Below are positions 45,777 to 59,370 of a stretch of DNA of 64,000 bases, piece by piece. Each line of letters begins with the position of its first letter. Positions within the stretch are counted from its first letter, which is position 1. This DNA is from Phymorhynchus buccinoides. Taxonomy: Eukaryota; Mollusca; Gastropoda; Neogastropoda; Raphitomidae. Below the pieces are notes generated by a model that worked only from the letters and a program-made list of their open reading frames with translations, was not told the origin of the DNA and ran no database searches. The stretch is taken from positions 33,480,295-33,544,294 of the forward strand of contig CM065680.1 in the NCBI GenBank assembly GCA_017654935.2, read 5' to 3'. Both the position numbers and the translations under genes were made by a program.

Positions 45777-46559
45777 GTTAGGAATAGTGCGGTACCGTTC
45801 ATATGAATTGTTTAATCTTATTAACTGAATAATATATCATTTTTCCCCCTTACCTTCTAGGCCAGTCGTAAAAGTTATTTTAAAACAAGGTTCACATGGG
45901 TGAGATTGCGTAGAAATATCGCTCGCCACGGAGTGCTTACATAACATAAAACACAGCCCCATTCCTTGTGTGTGACATTTTTCTTTAAAACAACATTTTT
46001 TAAAAAGAATGATAACATGTCATAGAATTAATGGACTAACATTTTTCAACGTCCAACCCGTGTTGAAAGTTTGATTATTCAATGTATCTATTTATTACAG
46101 TATTTAACCTCAGTAATGTAGTATATGTGTGTGTACGTGTTTGTGTGTGCGTGCGTGGGCCTACAGTACCTCTGATCAATAACATTATTGATTTTGCATT
46201 CAATTATGACATTATAAACCAGAGATGCAACAGTGTAGTTTTGAGAGAACGTTCTGGACAGCAAACGCTTTATCTACGCATCAGATGCAACAATGTTTCC
46301 AGAGAAGAAAACGCTTTATCTACACAACTCTTTCTGTCGACCAGATTTCTCCAGTCGTGCAGCCAATGTGGCAAACTGGCACATGTTTGGTTTCTGCTGA
46401 TGATTTCCCCGTCCATTCTACAATGATGTGATTGTCCCATCCAAGAGTGTAATGCATACTCCATGGTCCCATCGATTGCATTGCCTTACTTCACACATCC
46501 TTACTTCCCCTGGTCTCCTGTTTCAATCATTTCGAGAAGAATTATGCTTTCTGTCATGG

Positions 46560-46860
46560 ATGGTGTGTGTGTGTGTGTGTGCGCGCGTGCGTGCGTGCGT
46601 TCGTGCGTGCGTGCGTGCATGCGCATGCGAGCGAGCGTGCGTGCGTGCATGCGTGCGTGCGTGCGTGCGTGCGCGCGCTTGTGTATGTGTGTGTGCAGTG
46701 TGTGTGTATGTAGGCTATATATATATATGTGTGGTGTGGAGTGGGAAGTTTGGCTTGTGCGGCTGTTATCTTTTTCTGTATATATATCCAAACATATATA
46801 TATATATATATGGGGGGGGGGGGGGGTGCGTGCGTGCGTGCGTGTGAGGGGGGAGGGGGG
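46560..46860 (+). repeat. TG/CG and TA microsatellites with G-run
   Basis: GTGTGT, GTGCGTGCGT, then TATATA at about 46715 and 46793, then G13 near 46813 and more GTGC. Frames here are artefacts. Confidence 0.95.
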
Positions 46861-46889
46861 CGTGTGTGTGTATTTCCTTTTTCTTCATC

Positions 46890-47232
46890 CAGTAATTACA
46901 TGAAATTCCTAAAATTTTCAGTAATTTCATGAAGTTACTGTGACCCCCAGTAATTACATGAAATCACTAAAAATCCTAGTAATTTCACGTAATTACTGAA
47001 ATCTGAGCACATGTTTTACACATATTTACTGACAGCGGTTTTACACATATTTACTGACAGCGTTTCAATAAATTTGTGTCATTCTTTTATTCAATGTGAC
47101 AGATAGACCCCCATATAAAATTTCAGTAATTACGTGAAATTACTAGGATTTTTAGTGATTTCATGTAATTACTGGGGGTCACAGTAACTTCATGAAATTA
47201 CTGAAAATTTTAGGAATTTCATGTAATTACTG
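46890..47232. repeat. Perfect 113-bp inverted repeat with 117-bp spacer
   Basis: Arms 46890-47002 and 47120-47232 are exact reverse complements over all 113 positions. Each arm is built from the near-palindromic word AGTAATTACATGAAATTACT and variants. The spacer holds a direct repeat of ttttacacatatttactgac. Confidence 0.95.
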
Positions 47233-47529
47233 ATTTCACAGAGACAGGCAAATATCCTTTATTTGTACATACTAACGTTAAATGTACCCGACATTGGTTA
47301 AGGCTTTTGAAGTTACCATCTACAAGACTATACAAGCAAGCATACATAGTAGGTGTTGAGACATAATGCTCACAAGACATTTGCTCACAAAAACCTTAAG
47401 ACAATTGCTCACAAAAGAAAAGAACCACTGAAGTGATTGTGTATGCATGTGCATGTGTATAAAATGTATGCATGTGCATGCCTGTCTGTCGTTTCCGACT
47501 TTAACTGAATAAAGAAACCAGCAGGTAGG

Positions 47530-47748
47530 GTAAGACGGGGTAAAAAGCGCATGGGCGGGTAAGAAGCCCACCCCAATTATCTCATGAAATGAAGCAAATT
47601 TCAGTCTCATTTTGCCCATGAGACGAGCGTTAATGTCTAGCATTCGTCTCATGGGCAAATTTCACTGAAATTTTCTTTATTTCATGAGATAATTGGGGTG
47701 GGCGTCTTACCCGCCCATGCGCTTTTTACCCCGTCTTCCCCTAATATG
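47530..47748. repeat. Foldback element with about 100-bp imperfect arms
   Basis: Left gacggggtaaaaagcgcatg, ggcgggtaagaagcccaccc and tgcccatgagacga are inverted on the right as tcgtctcatgggcaa, gggtgggcgtcttacccgcc and catgcgctttttaccccgtc. The loop is about 20 bp. Confidence 0.9.
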
Positions 47749-47831
47749 TGAAATAATCCAAAACCTCGTGCAGGACGACACTTTACCTAATGTTATCGCG
47801 GCAACACGATAATTGAAAATGTAACTGGGTG

Positions 47832-48146
47832 TTCCCTCCGTGGGGATACCGGGGGGTCTTTTGCATATTAGTTCCCCCACCTCATGGAAGTTCTGTGCTT
47901 GTAACTTCCTCTAATCTGTCACTCTCTTTGACTCTGCTTTAACCCTTTGGTTACTGTCATCTACTATATTTCTGCCTTACCGGCCCATTCTCCTGCCTTT
48001 TGTCAAGAAACACTTTCAAAAGGATTTCCTCCAGCCGAAGTCGGATTTGCTGGGCCTAACTATTTAGTTAGGCGCATAACCGCAGCATGACGCGTCTGCG
48101 CTCATAATTAACAGGAAACTGAGCGATCGAAGAAGAAGAAGAACTT
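47832..48146 (+). mobile_element. SINE B, variant 3' half, second copy
   Basis: Very close to 32302-32612 through ggataccggggggtcttttg, cagccgaagtcggatttgct and the gaagaagaagaa tail. Confidence 0.85.
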
Positions 48147-48245
48147 GGTGTCAAGAGTGAAGAAATGACTAACATAATGTGGATTTGGCATAGCTTGGCT
48201 GAACCAGGAAGTAGGTCACGATAATGCTTTCATGCCTGAATTTAA

Positions 48246-48481
48246 CCCTTTCGCCGCCAGCAATTTTTCAGCCAAAAAATACCATTAAACTTAACTGGGT
48301 ACAGAAAAAAAAATCTGCAATATTGAGAATTCCTCTGTGACATGTACACCATTAGACCAATCTTTACCTCTCAAAATGAAGAAAATAGGGTCTTTGGATA
48401 ACAGGCCCTGATTTGATGCCTTTCAGTGACATGGGTGTTAAACCATTGTGGTGCATAAATGCGACATTGGCGGTGAAAGGG
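48246..48481. mobile_element. piggyBac-type MITE, copy 4
   Basis: TTAA at 48242-48245 and 48482-48485; ends ccctttcgccgccagc / ttggcggtgaaaggg. 236 bp. Confidence 0.9.
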
Positions 48482-48485
48482 TTAA

Positions 48486-49844
48486 AGATCGACTGATTTG
48501 TATGTGTAGAACAAAATTACATTATCGTATGGAAGAAAGTTTTAAAAATGAATGGTTTCTTTCGTAAGTAACCAGGATGCTGAAAAGGATATAACTGCTG
48601 TTACAGACAGGCGGCAAAGAGGTGCACTGGCAAGAGTTCAAAACAGAACATTAGGCCTTAATAATAACTCAAATGGTTCTTGTGTAATGCAAATGCAGAT
48701 AGTTCGTGTCCTGTTTGCAAATACAATCTTAAGGAAAGTGATTCTCATTATACAGTATGTTTCATTGCAAATGAGAATTTGGGTATGCCAATTTAAAAAT
48801 AATTGTAAAATAGCTGGCTTTCTGCATTTTAACTATGGAATAGGCATTGGAGAGAAATAATGTTAGTTTATTAAATCAGCCCAAACGACACTCAGAGTTG
48901 TTCCCCATGACTTGTATAGTCAGCCATATTGAAAGCGCATTGAAAAATGAAGGCATAGAAAAGAAGCAAAGTCATTATTGAGCAATAAAATGCATACACA
49001 CGCAATCAAGCAGATTATTAAAAACATTTGGACATTTCTCGAGCCAATGCATTTCATAATTACCAACAGTTTGAAGGCACATTAAAGTGCTGACGTGATG
49101 TAAGGCACTGGGTGATCCTGTCGACATTAGAGAAAAGTTACCTTCGTTGACTGGGTTAGTCGATTTGTTGAGGACGACTAACTAATACAGAGTTGTAGTC
49201 ACTTTACATTTTCATTGATACAAAGGAGACAATCTGTACTATTCAAGTATGTCGCTTGGAGAGTTATTTGATCGCAATAAATACTTAAAATTGGACAAAA
49301 TGACGTCACCGCCGTTAGGCAATGTGCACACATATAAGGCATATTTGTTAGCGTGTAGCCCATAAAAATGCAGTCCAGTAGAATGTGATTTTCTCTCGTG
49401 GAAGCTATGAGTAGACCTAATCAAAATGCAATGCAAACTAAGGTATTCACAGCCCAAAAGTTGCCCAAATTTGTTTACAGTGTGCTGTATCGGCATATCG
49501 CCATGTCTTCATATTAATAGACAGTTTGGTAAAATAAAGATATGTATCAATTTTCAAATACCCCCGCTTGACAACAAACCACACATACTACCTAAACATT
49601 TAGATTTTGACTTAGAACATCAGCCACAAACACAAAATTTGACACAAAAATGCTGATTTGATGCCCAAAACGTAATGGTTTCTGATTGGTCCAGCGATTC
49701 ACCAGATCAAAATCTGATTAGAAATATGCGGGCTCTTCTACTTTATCAAATAAATCAACCAGGAGTAAAAAATATTAAAACAAGCGCGGATTCGCAATCG
49801 TTTGTGGCACGCTTTTCTTTCTCTTTTGCAATATGTGCGACAAT
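48486..49844. other. Intergenic stretch without recognised features
   Basis: The longest frame (48552-48860) has no recognisable motif and no splice or codon support. Confidence 0.5.
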
Positions 49845-49902
49845 TTTGGACCGACCGACCGACCGACAGACCGACAGACCAACAGACCGACAGACCGACA
49901 AA
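49845..49902 (+). repeat. ACCG/ACAG tandem tract
   Basis: gaccgaccgaccgacagacc type tetranucleotide repeats, about 58 bp. Confidence 0.9.
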
Positions 49903-50341
49903 GTGAGTTATAGGTTTGTGGCTTGTGCCACAAACAAAAACTACAGAGATATACAATGACATTCAGTATACCCCAGACCACAAATCGCTACAAAGATTTC
50001 TGGGATGCCCACTTTAAATGTCTTGAAGCCCGTATGTAGAGTAAAGGGATAGTCAAAATAGAGAAGAGGGGATCCCATATGACTTCGGTCGAGAGGACGT
50101 AAAACATAAACTCATCAGAGAAGAGGGTTTGCGTGTCGTAAAAACCGTTGTGACAACAAAAACATGTATTCTTAATACACTGTACCAAAACACAAAACAC
50201 GACCATTCTCATTGTCAGTAAAACATACTGTAATAGTATAGCCTGCTTAGCCAAGCGACAACGACAAACGACGCACACTTATTAACTGTGTGTGTGTTAT
50301 TTTTTCTTTCGTTCGCTCGCTCCCTCTTTCTATTCTCTACT

Positions 50342-50498
<157 letters not shown>

Positions 50499-50602
50499 AC
50501 GAGTCTTTCAGCGCAAGTGTGGTAAGGAAGGCATAAACCCCCTACCTACCTACCAATAAAGCTGGTGGGATCGAGCTCCTTATTAGTCGTTGTGGAGTCG
50601 TG

Positions 50603-50788
50603 ATGGTGGTGGCTGTGAAGAAGTGTTGTGGTCAATGTGCTGTGCTGTGGTGTCCCTATCGATGGTGTCGCCGTCGTTTGGCCAAAGCGGTGGTCATCCT
50701 CGTGGTCGTCTGGGTGCTCGCTGCCCTCAACTTGTCGTTCTTCATCGTGATGGACGATGGGCAGCGAGGAGAGGCCCAACTGCTCAAG
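50603..50788 (+). CDS. Candidate first coding exon of a type II membrane protein
   Basis: Open from ATG 50603 (G at -3 and +4, a good start context) for 62 codons to a plausible donor AAG|GTGGGC. The peptide has a 28-residue N-terminal segment with Cys at 8, 9, 12, 17 and 22 and basic residues (RRR at 23-25, Lys28), one hydrophobic stretch at 29-50, and then DDGQRGEAQLLK. By the positive-inside rule this suggests a cytosolic Cys-rich tail, one membrane span and a lumenal stem, as in Golgi glycosyltransferases. The coding stretch is GC-rich relative to its surroundings. No family is recognised and no later exon is seen downstream in the window. It could be a chance ORF beside the CT repeat. 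Confidence 0.35.
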
Positions 50789-50846
50789 GTGGGCCAACAA
50801 ACTCACAACTTTTAGTTTTATTTGTCCTGAAAACCAGCTCTCTCCC

Positions 50847-51392
50847 CCGGTAGAGATACCGGGGTGATGTTTGTGTGTGTGGGGTGGGGTTTTTTTTCGA
50901 AAATAATTCCCCAGCCTTCTGGACGTTCTGTGCTTGTAGTTTGTATATATTTCATTTTTGATCAACCTAGGACAAAACATTTTACATAGTCTAATGGGAT
51001 ACTTGTTATAATGGGGTTTCAATTGCGTTGAACTTGTTTGGGTTTTTTCGTTGTTATTTTTGTTGATTTTAATTTTGTTCGTGTACTATCACTGTAAAGG
51101 GAACACAAGTGAAACGATAAAAGATTCATTCATTCTGTGCTTATAACTTAATCTAATCTGTCACTCTTTGACTCTGCCCTTTGCCTTAGCTTTCTGTCAT
51201 CTACTATCTTTGTGACTTATTGGCCCATTCGCCTGCCTTTAAAAAACAAATCCAAATCCTTTTTTTCTTTGAGCTCCTCCGAAATCTCAACGTGTCGGCT
51301 GAATGTATCGGGGGACACCAGTGAAAAGTGGACACATAGGTACCTCAGCCATTGTGGCCATGTGGCCTGGGAACGCAGAAGAAGAAGAAGAA
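50847..51392 (+). mobile_element. SINE B with about 190-bp internal insertion
   Basis: The 5' block (ggtagagataccggggtgat, ccttctggacgttctgtgct) is separated from the rest (ctgtgcttataacttaatct...gaacgcagaagaagaagaag) by unrelated A/T-rich sequence at about 50945-51132 that repeats the ttctgtgctt junction on both sides. Confidence 0.75.
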
Positions 51393-51400
51393 GTCGTTAA

Positions 51401-51637
51401 CCCTTTCACCGCCAGCAATCTTTGAGCCAAATATTTTCCATTAGACTTGGCTGCAGAAAAGATTTTGTCTGCAATATTGTGGGATTTCTCTGTGACACAT
51501 TTAGAATAGGGTCAATCCTTACTGCCCAAATTTAGGAACACAGTATTATCGAATAGCCAGACCCTGATGTTAAGGGTTTTAATAACATGGGTATTAAGTA
51601 ATTGTGGTGCAATAATTCGACATTGGCGGTGAAAGGG
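51401..51637. mobile_element. piggyBac-type MITE, copy 5
   Basis: TTAA at 51397-51400 and 51638-51641; inserted directly after the GAA tail of a SINE B copy. Confidence 0.9.
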
Positions 51638-51777
51638 TTAAGCCACCAAATGAATTGTTGACACTCGTGTAGTGAATAGCCCCTGATGATGACCACTAAA
51701 GGAAACAAAAATGAGACCTTACGCACTGGAGTGGGCACTGGAGTGGGCACTGGAGTGGGCACTGGAGTGGGCACTGG

Positions 51778-52122
51778 AGTGAGCACCTGTTGTCCTTTCT
51801 GCAGTGCATATCTGCCTATATGGCCTTTTATCAAATATGTTTTTAGCTTACTATATGTGTTTGTTATCCTTCTTTCACTGTTTGTTTTAACCTGGACTCG
51901 ATAAAAAGAGCGGAACGGTCTACGTTTCCAGCACTGTCTGGAATTATGTGCTATAGGGTGCAATGATGAAGGTATCATGTTATGAATTGTACTTTGTTTT
52001 CGGGTTTTTGAACGTGGTTTTTATTTTTGTAAAGTAAATACATGTAGGATGCCATTGACGTGTTTGATGTTTACTGTGGTGACAGTCCTGAGAAAACCCT
52101 CGCTGTTGACGGGACTATAAGC
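51778..52122 (+). repeat. Dispersed repeat E, continuous copy
   Basis: Uninterrupted form of the 31-kb repeat. It is preceded by a 15-bp tandem tract (gtgggcactggagtg, about four units, 51725-51782) that the other copy lacks. Confidence 0.85.
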
Positions 52123-52189
52123 AATGCAAAAATACATAAATAAATAGAAACAAAAATTATTACCAAAAGTTTGAACAGAATATGTTTAA

Positions 52190-52424
52190 CCCTTTCAACG
52201 CTAGCCATTCCTCAACCAAAATGTACCATTAAACTTACCTGGGTAGAGAAAAGATTTCGTCTGGAATACTGGGGATTCCTCTGTGACATGCATAAAATAG
52301 GGCCTATCCTTACCTCCCAAAATAAAGAACATAAGGTCACTGGATAGCAGACCCTCATTTGATACCTTTTAGTGACATGGGTGTTCAATTATTGTGGTGC
52401 CAAGAGGCGACAGTGTCGATGAAA
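52190..52424. mobile_element. piggyBac-type MITE, copy 6, diverged
   Basis: TTAA at 52186-52189 and 52425-52428; left end ccctttcaacgctagcc, right end altered to gtgtcgatgaaa. It lies immediately before the 69-bp minisatellite. Confidence 0.8.
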
Positions 52425-52449
52425 TTAAATCGATGGTGCCCTAAGCATT

Positions 52450-53235
52450 CCAGAAGCTTGTCTGACGTAGGATGGTGATGAGATTAGCGTCCAATGGGTC
52501 AGAGAACCTTACGGACGGTATTGCTAAGGTCTGATGTAGGATGGTGATGAGATTAGCGTCCAATGGGTCAGAGAACCTTACGGACGGTATTGATAAGGTC
52601 TGACGTAGGATGGTGATGCGATTAGCGTCCAAATGGGTCAGAGAACCGTACGGACGGTATTGCTAAGGTCTGACGTAGGATGGTGATGAGATTAGCGTCC
52701 AATGGGTCAGAGACACTTACGGACGGTATTGCTAAGGTCTGACGTAGGATGGTGATGAGATTAGCGTCCAATGGGTCAGAGACACTTACGGACGGTATTG
52801 CTAAGGTCTGACGTAGGATGGTGATGAGATTAGCGTCCAATGGGTCAGAGAACCTTACGGACAGTATTGCTAAGGTCTGACGTAGGATGGTGATGCGATT
52901 AGCGTCCAATGGGTCAGAGACACTTACGGACGGTATTGCTAAGGTCTGATGTAGGATGGTGATGAGATTAGCGTCCAATGGGTCAGAGACACTTACGGAC
53001 GGTATTGCTAAGGTCTGACGTAGGATGGTGATGAGATTAGCGTCCAATGGGTCAGAGAACCTTACGGACGGTATTGCTAAGGTCTCACGTAGGATGGTGA
53101 TGCGATTAGCGTCCAATGGGTCAGAGACACTTACGGACGGTATTGCTAAGGTCTCACGTAGGATGGTGATGCGATTAGCGTCCAATGGGTCAGAGACCCT
53201 TACGGACGGTATTGCTAAGGTCTCACGTAGGTTGC
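52450..53235 (-). repeat. 69-bp minisatellite, about 11 units, open on the minus strand
   Basis: Unit contains gtaggatggtgatgagatta, gcgtccaatgggtcagag and ttacggacggtattgctaag. As 69 is divisible by three, the minus strand is open for 219 codons (52622-53281) as a 23-residue repeat (DPLDANLITILRQTLAIPSV core). A lone reversed unit sits at 59474-59522. Confidence 0.93.
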
Positions 53236-53730
53236 AAGGGGCTAATATGTGCTTGAGACCCCCCACCCCCCACCCCCTCACATTGTTGCGTTGGAGATGT
53301 TGACAGAATCACCATTCTGCAAAGGGATAGGGTTAGGGTCAGCCTAGGATTATTTTCATAGCACCGACAGAATGAAAGAAGAAGACTTTGAAAATAAGGG
53401 GGTCGTAGACATCGAGTGGGGGACTTAAATACAAGATTACCAGAAAATGTATACAATAGTTTGGAGAAGTCGTAGAATGTGTTTTAATACCATTTAAAAT
53501 TATACGTTTGCATTTGATATTATTAACCCGATGTCCGTTGAGATTATCTGTTTTCCTTTGTCTTTTTGTACATGTAGATTACTATATATTTTCTATCTGG
53601 ACTTCATGACTTTTGTAAGTTCAGTTTCATGTGGAGTGTAGGGTTTTTTTTATTCATAAAAAAATCTGTTTACAATTTTTCAGAATACTTTGGAACATCA
53701 TGGAACGTCAGGTCTTTTTTCTTTCTTTTT

Positions 53731-53764
<34 letters not shown>

Positions 53765-54300
53765 TTTTTTTATACTTTTAATAGCAAGTATTACGTCGAA
53801 TTTACGAACAGGTTTTTTTATTATATTTGATAGGAAACCAGATTTTTGCTTTAGAAATAACGTTCAAAAGAGAGGTTACTCCAGCCTATCATTCCGATAC
53901 AATAATTATTTATTTCCAAAAAATATTTTTCTGGTTTGTGTGTGTTTTGGTTCTAGTTTTGTTTGTTTGGGGGAAGGGAGGGGGTATTTTAAACATTTGC
54001 TGTAAACGTCATCTATAGATATGTACATCACATTTTGCAGATAATTCAGGCGTTGTCATACAAATAACGTTCGAAAATGTTGAGTTTCTTTTTTAACCGT
54101 TCGCTCTCAGGCACCCTTTGCGCATGCGTCAAATTGAAAATATATTATAAGATTTCCGAAAGCAATTAATTGATCGTTTTTCCTTTTCCGGGATAGTCAA
54201 TCCATGTCGATGTTTTGAAGGCAGTTATAATTTTTGAAGGCAATTATAATTTTTAAACACTGCTTCTCCCAAAGTAAAATTTAAAAAAATAACACACACA
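53236..54300. other. Intergenic stretch with C32 and a TTAGGG-like word
   Basis: gggatagggttagggtcagc near 53322 resembles a degenerate telomeric word and recurs in reverse at about 15890-15930. Otherwise A/T-rich. Confidence 0.5.
53733..53764 (+). repeat. C32 homopolymer
   Basis: 32 consecutive C. Confidence 0.9.
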
Positions 54301-54306
54301 CATATA

Positions 54307-56535
<2,229 letters not shown>

Positions 56536-56599
56536 ACAGATAGACTTGGAGCGTGAGTGGGAGCGGCTTCGACCCTAACTAACTATGTCCAACTTCTTG

Positions 56600-57066
56600 C
56601 GAAGTCAAATCATTGTGGTGCCAAGAGGCGACAGTGGCGATGAAAGGTTAGTTTACATATAGGGCTTGCAAAGAAACTCCACGATGGAAAGAACAGGAAT
56701 TGAACTCATTGAGAGATAGCCTACCTACAGGAAAAGGAAAACGAAGACACCAGCACAGAATGAATACGGCGAAAGAAGGAGGAAGAAAATGAGGAGTTTA
56801 TTCTCTGCTTAATTAAGAACATCGTTGGTGGTTTTTTTGGTCTTTTAGTCATCGATTGACATTAGCCTCTAGTTTGAGCCAATTGCTAAGTGCGGTTTAA
56901 ACAACGTTTTGTTCAATGTCAAGTAATACATACAATACAGCAAATACCGTCAGAGCAGCAACAAGCTTATTAAGATACCCGTTACACATTTAACTTGACG
57001 GTTGCATAGAATAATTTAGCTGTAATTTTTGTTCTATTACTGTTAAAGAAAATTGGGTTATAAACC
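56600..57066. other. Intergenic stretch with a MITE stub
   Basis: A 45-bp stub of the piggyBac-type MITE right end at 56605-56650, then unassigned sequence up to the foldback MITE. Confidence 0.5.
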
Positions 57067-57212
57067 AGGGCCTGTATTCATGTTACTTGTTAGCATGATG
57101 CTAACTTAGAAGCTCTTCCAATGTCCTATAGGATTTAATAGGACTTTTGGAAGAGCTTCTAAGTTAGCATGATGCTAAGTCTCATGCTATCTCAACGTGA
57201 ATACAGGCCCAG
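57067..57212. mobile_element. Foldback MITE, same family, simple form
   Basis: Almost a perfect hairpin: gggcctgtattcatg...gcatgatgctaacttagaag / cttctaagttagcatgatgc...cgtgaatacaggccc. Confidence 0.88.
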
Positions 57213-57259
57213 CTCTCGCTACACTTAACTACTTATTCTTAATAAAGTTATTATGCTAC

Positions 57260-57733
57260 TTTCTTGCATGAAGAGTTGCAAGTACAAGCTTAACAGGAAA
57301 GCCTTGGAAATAATGTATAAGTCTTTTATGTTGCTTATGTTTTATTATGCAGATGTAGTCTGGGATAACTGTTCGGAATTTTAAAAAACATCTAATTCTC
57401 TAGAAAATTTGCATCTAGAAGCTATCAGAATTGTAGTTGGTGCAGTTTGCGGTACCAGCCACCAGAAATTATATGTAGAGTCTGGATTTTGTTCTCTAAA
57501 AGAAAGGAGAAGAATTAAGACACAAACTTATATATTATTATTTAAAAAAATGATAATTAGTATGTGCCCTGATTATCTTTCTAATCTCTTGTCTCCCCTT
57601 GTCTCTGACGCAAACCCATATAATAGAAGAAGACCCTAGGCCCTTCGAACCTTCCCAATATGCAACACAGAAATATATAGAAAATCCTTTATCCCATCCA
57701 CCACTTTTACATGGAATGCCCTTGCTGATAATA
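57260..57733 (+). pseudogene. Non-LTR retrotransposon reverse transcriptase, C-terminal part, upstream half
   Basis: Conceptual translation gives the typical tail of a non-LTR RT: YADVVWDNC, LEAIRIVVGA, LKERRRIKTQ, PDYLSNLL, then after one in-frame TAG (57637-57639) SFIPSTTFTWNAL. Stops near 57380 and 57637 show decay. The Tc1 element interrupts it. Confidence 0.75.
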
Positions 57734-57735
57734 TA

Positions 57736-59368
57736 AGCTATCCACAAAAAGTTAAGGATCACTTGCAAACTAATTCATAACTTTCCAAATAAGAAAGCCA
57801 ATGCGTTGAATTTAGGCCAACATTTAATTCAATGCTTTAGTGATAACGATTCACAATTGCCTTCAATTTCGAGCAATCGTTTGGTCTGTACATTTGATCA
57901 AAGTGGGTACGTATCGAAATTTGATTTCCCAAAGTCATTGAAATCACAAGACAGGGCATTCTGATGCTCCCAAAAGTTCAGTAATGCGTGTATCCGCCAT
58001 GGCTGTTCTGGCACTCGACGCAGCGAGTCCTCATGGAGTTGACCAGGGTGGTGAAGATCCTCTGTGGAAGCGCCTGCCACTCAGCCTGCAGCATCTGGTA
58101 GAGGTGCTGGGCATCCCTGGGAGGGGGGTGGTTGCTCCTCACTTTGCGATCCAGCTCATCCCAGAGGTTCTCAATCGGGTTGAGATCGGGACTGCATGCT
58201 GGCCACTCCATTCTGTTGACTCCAGACTGCTGCAGGAAGTCGTTGACCACCCTTGCCCTGTGGGGGCGAGCGTTGTCATCCTGGTAGACAGCCGGCGGTC
58301 CCATCTGCTGCAGTGTAGGCACAGCCAGCGGTCGAAGGATCTCATCCCGGTATCGGAGGCCAGTCAGGTTACCCTGTACATGATACAAGGGTGTTCTGTG
58401 GTGAAGGCTGAAGGCCCCCCAGACCATTACAGAACCTCCACCAAAGGCCACCTTTTCTTGGACAGTGGCGTCAATAAAGCGTTCCCCTGGGCGCCTCCAG
58501 ACCCTCAGTCGGCCGTCGTTGTGGTTCAGGGTGAAGCGTGATTCATCACTGAACAGGACCTGGGACCATTGCTGACGTGTCCACCTCACGTGACGTCTGC
58601 AGAAGGCGCGGCGTGCTGCCCTATGGGCTGGAGTTAAGCGTGGCCGTACAGCTGGGCGACGAGAACGGAGGTTAAACCCATGAAGGCGGTTCCGTATGGT
58701 CTGCTGGCTGATGTTGATGTTAGTAGCCACCCTCAGCTGCCTTCGAATGATGCTGGAAGAGGCTGTTCTTGTCTGCAGGGCTTGTCGTTCAATGAGACGA
58801 TCTTCACGTGGAGTTGTCTTCTTCGGTCGACCAGATCTGCGTCTTTCATGGACCCTCCCAGTGGCTGTGAAGCGTTGAATCAGTCTGACAATGACCAAGA
58901 TGGACACCTGAAGTCGCCTGGCCACTTCTCGCTTGGGAACACCATCTTGGAACCATGCAACAGCTCGTCCCCTATCCAACTCGCTCAATTTTCGTCATGG
59001 AGGCATTGTCAAATCAGGCCTAATACTGGTGGTATGTCTTCTTATAAAGCCAAGCAAGAGACAGCATCTCACACATAAACAGCAGTGCTTGCACGTGCAT
59101 AATGGTTTTTCCATCTGGCTTGTGCAATGTGTTCATGCAGAACGATCCAAAACAAGGTCCTTTTTCGCAAGTTTCCGCTTTTTCTTTTGCTGCCAAGCTC
59201 AGTAATAGAGAATCACGTGCAATGTTTCCACTAACACAACATCGCCCACTTACAGCTGAACAAGAATTCATAACAATTTGGCTTGACGGAGAAAAAAATA
59301 ACAGGAGCGAACGGAGTTTATTGCGCACCTGTTTTCTCATAGTGATCCTTAACTTTTTGTGAGTAGTG
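57736..59368 (-). mobile_element. Tc1-type DNA transposon, near-complete
   Basis: Terminal inverted repeats of about 28 bp (shared core CACAAAAAGTTAAGGATCAC) lie at both ends, flanked by TA dinucleotides at 57734-57735 and 59369-59370, the Tc1/mariner target duplication. Total 1,633 bp. It carries one transposase frame on the minus strand and is inserted into the 3' end of a decayed non-LTR reverse transcriptase. Confidence 0.93.
57978..58988 (-). CDS. Tc1-family DD34E transposase, start codon displaced
   Basis: About 336 residues without internal stops. The N-terminal part (1-110) is the paired-like double helix-turn-helix DNA-binding region, with a GRPKK AT-hook-like motif at 53-57. The catalytic triad is visible: Asp148 (LFSDES), Asp238 (DNARPH) and Glu273 (SPDLNPIENLWDEL), with 34 residues between the last two, which is DD34E. 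The Gly-rich block GGGSVMVWGAF is at 183-193. The frame has no ATG at its 5' end: an ATG at 58996-58998 is separated from the open frame by seven bases, and in-frame reading upstream meets TGA. A single-base change near an AAAA run has therefore probably uncoupled the start. Family role: cut-and-paste transposition in the nucleus at TA sites. Confidence 0.9.
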   Translation of the reverse strand: MSELDRGRAVAWFQDGVPKREVARRLQVSILVIVRLIQRFTATGRVHERRRSGRPKKTTPREDRLIERQALQTRTASSSIIRRQLRVATNINISQQTIRNRLHGFNLRSRRPAVRPRLTPAHRAARRAFCRRHVRWTRQQWSQVLFSDESRFTLNHNDGRLRVWRRPGERFIDATVQEKVAFGGGSVMVWGAFSLHHRTPLYHVQGNLTGLRYRDEILRPLAVPTLQQMGPPAVYQDDNARPHRARVVNDFLQQSGVNRMEWPACSPDLNPIENLWDELDRKVRSNHPPPRDAQHLYQMLQAEWQALPQRIFTTLVNSMRTRCVECQNSHGGYTHY

Positions 59369-59370
59369 TA

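Noticed and set aside
48552..48860. 102-codon + strand frame as a possible small gene
   Set aside because: No recognisable domain, A/T-rich codons, poor start context and no supporting neighbours.
50546..51022. 158-codon minus-strand frame overlapping the candidate membrane-protein exon
   Set aside because: It is His/Thr-rich, runs across SINE B sequence and has no motif; the + strand reading gives a coherent tail-span-stem layout and a donor site.
57984..58541. 185-codon + strand frame opposite the transposase
   Set aside because: Shadow of the Tc1 transposase on the other strand; no independent motif.
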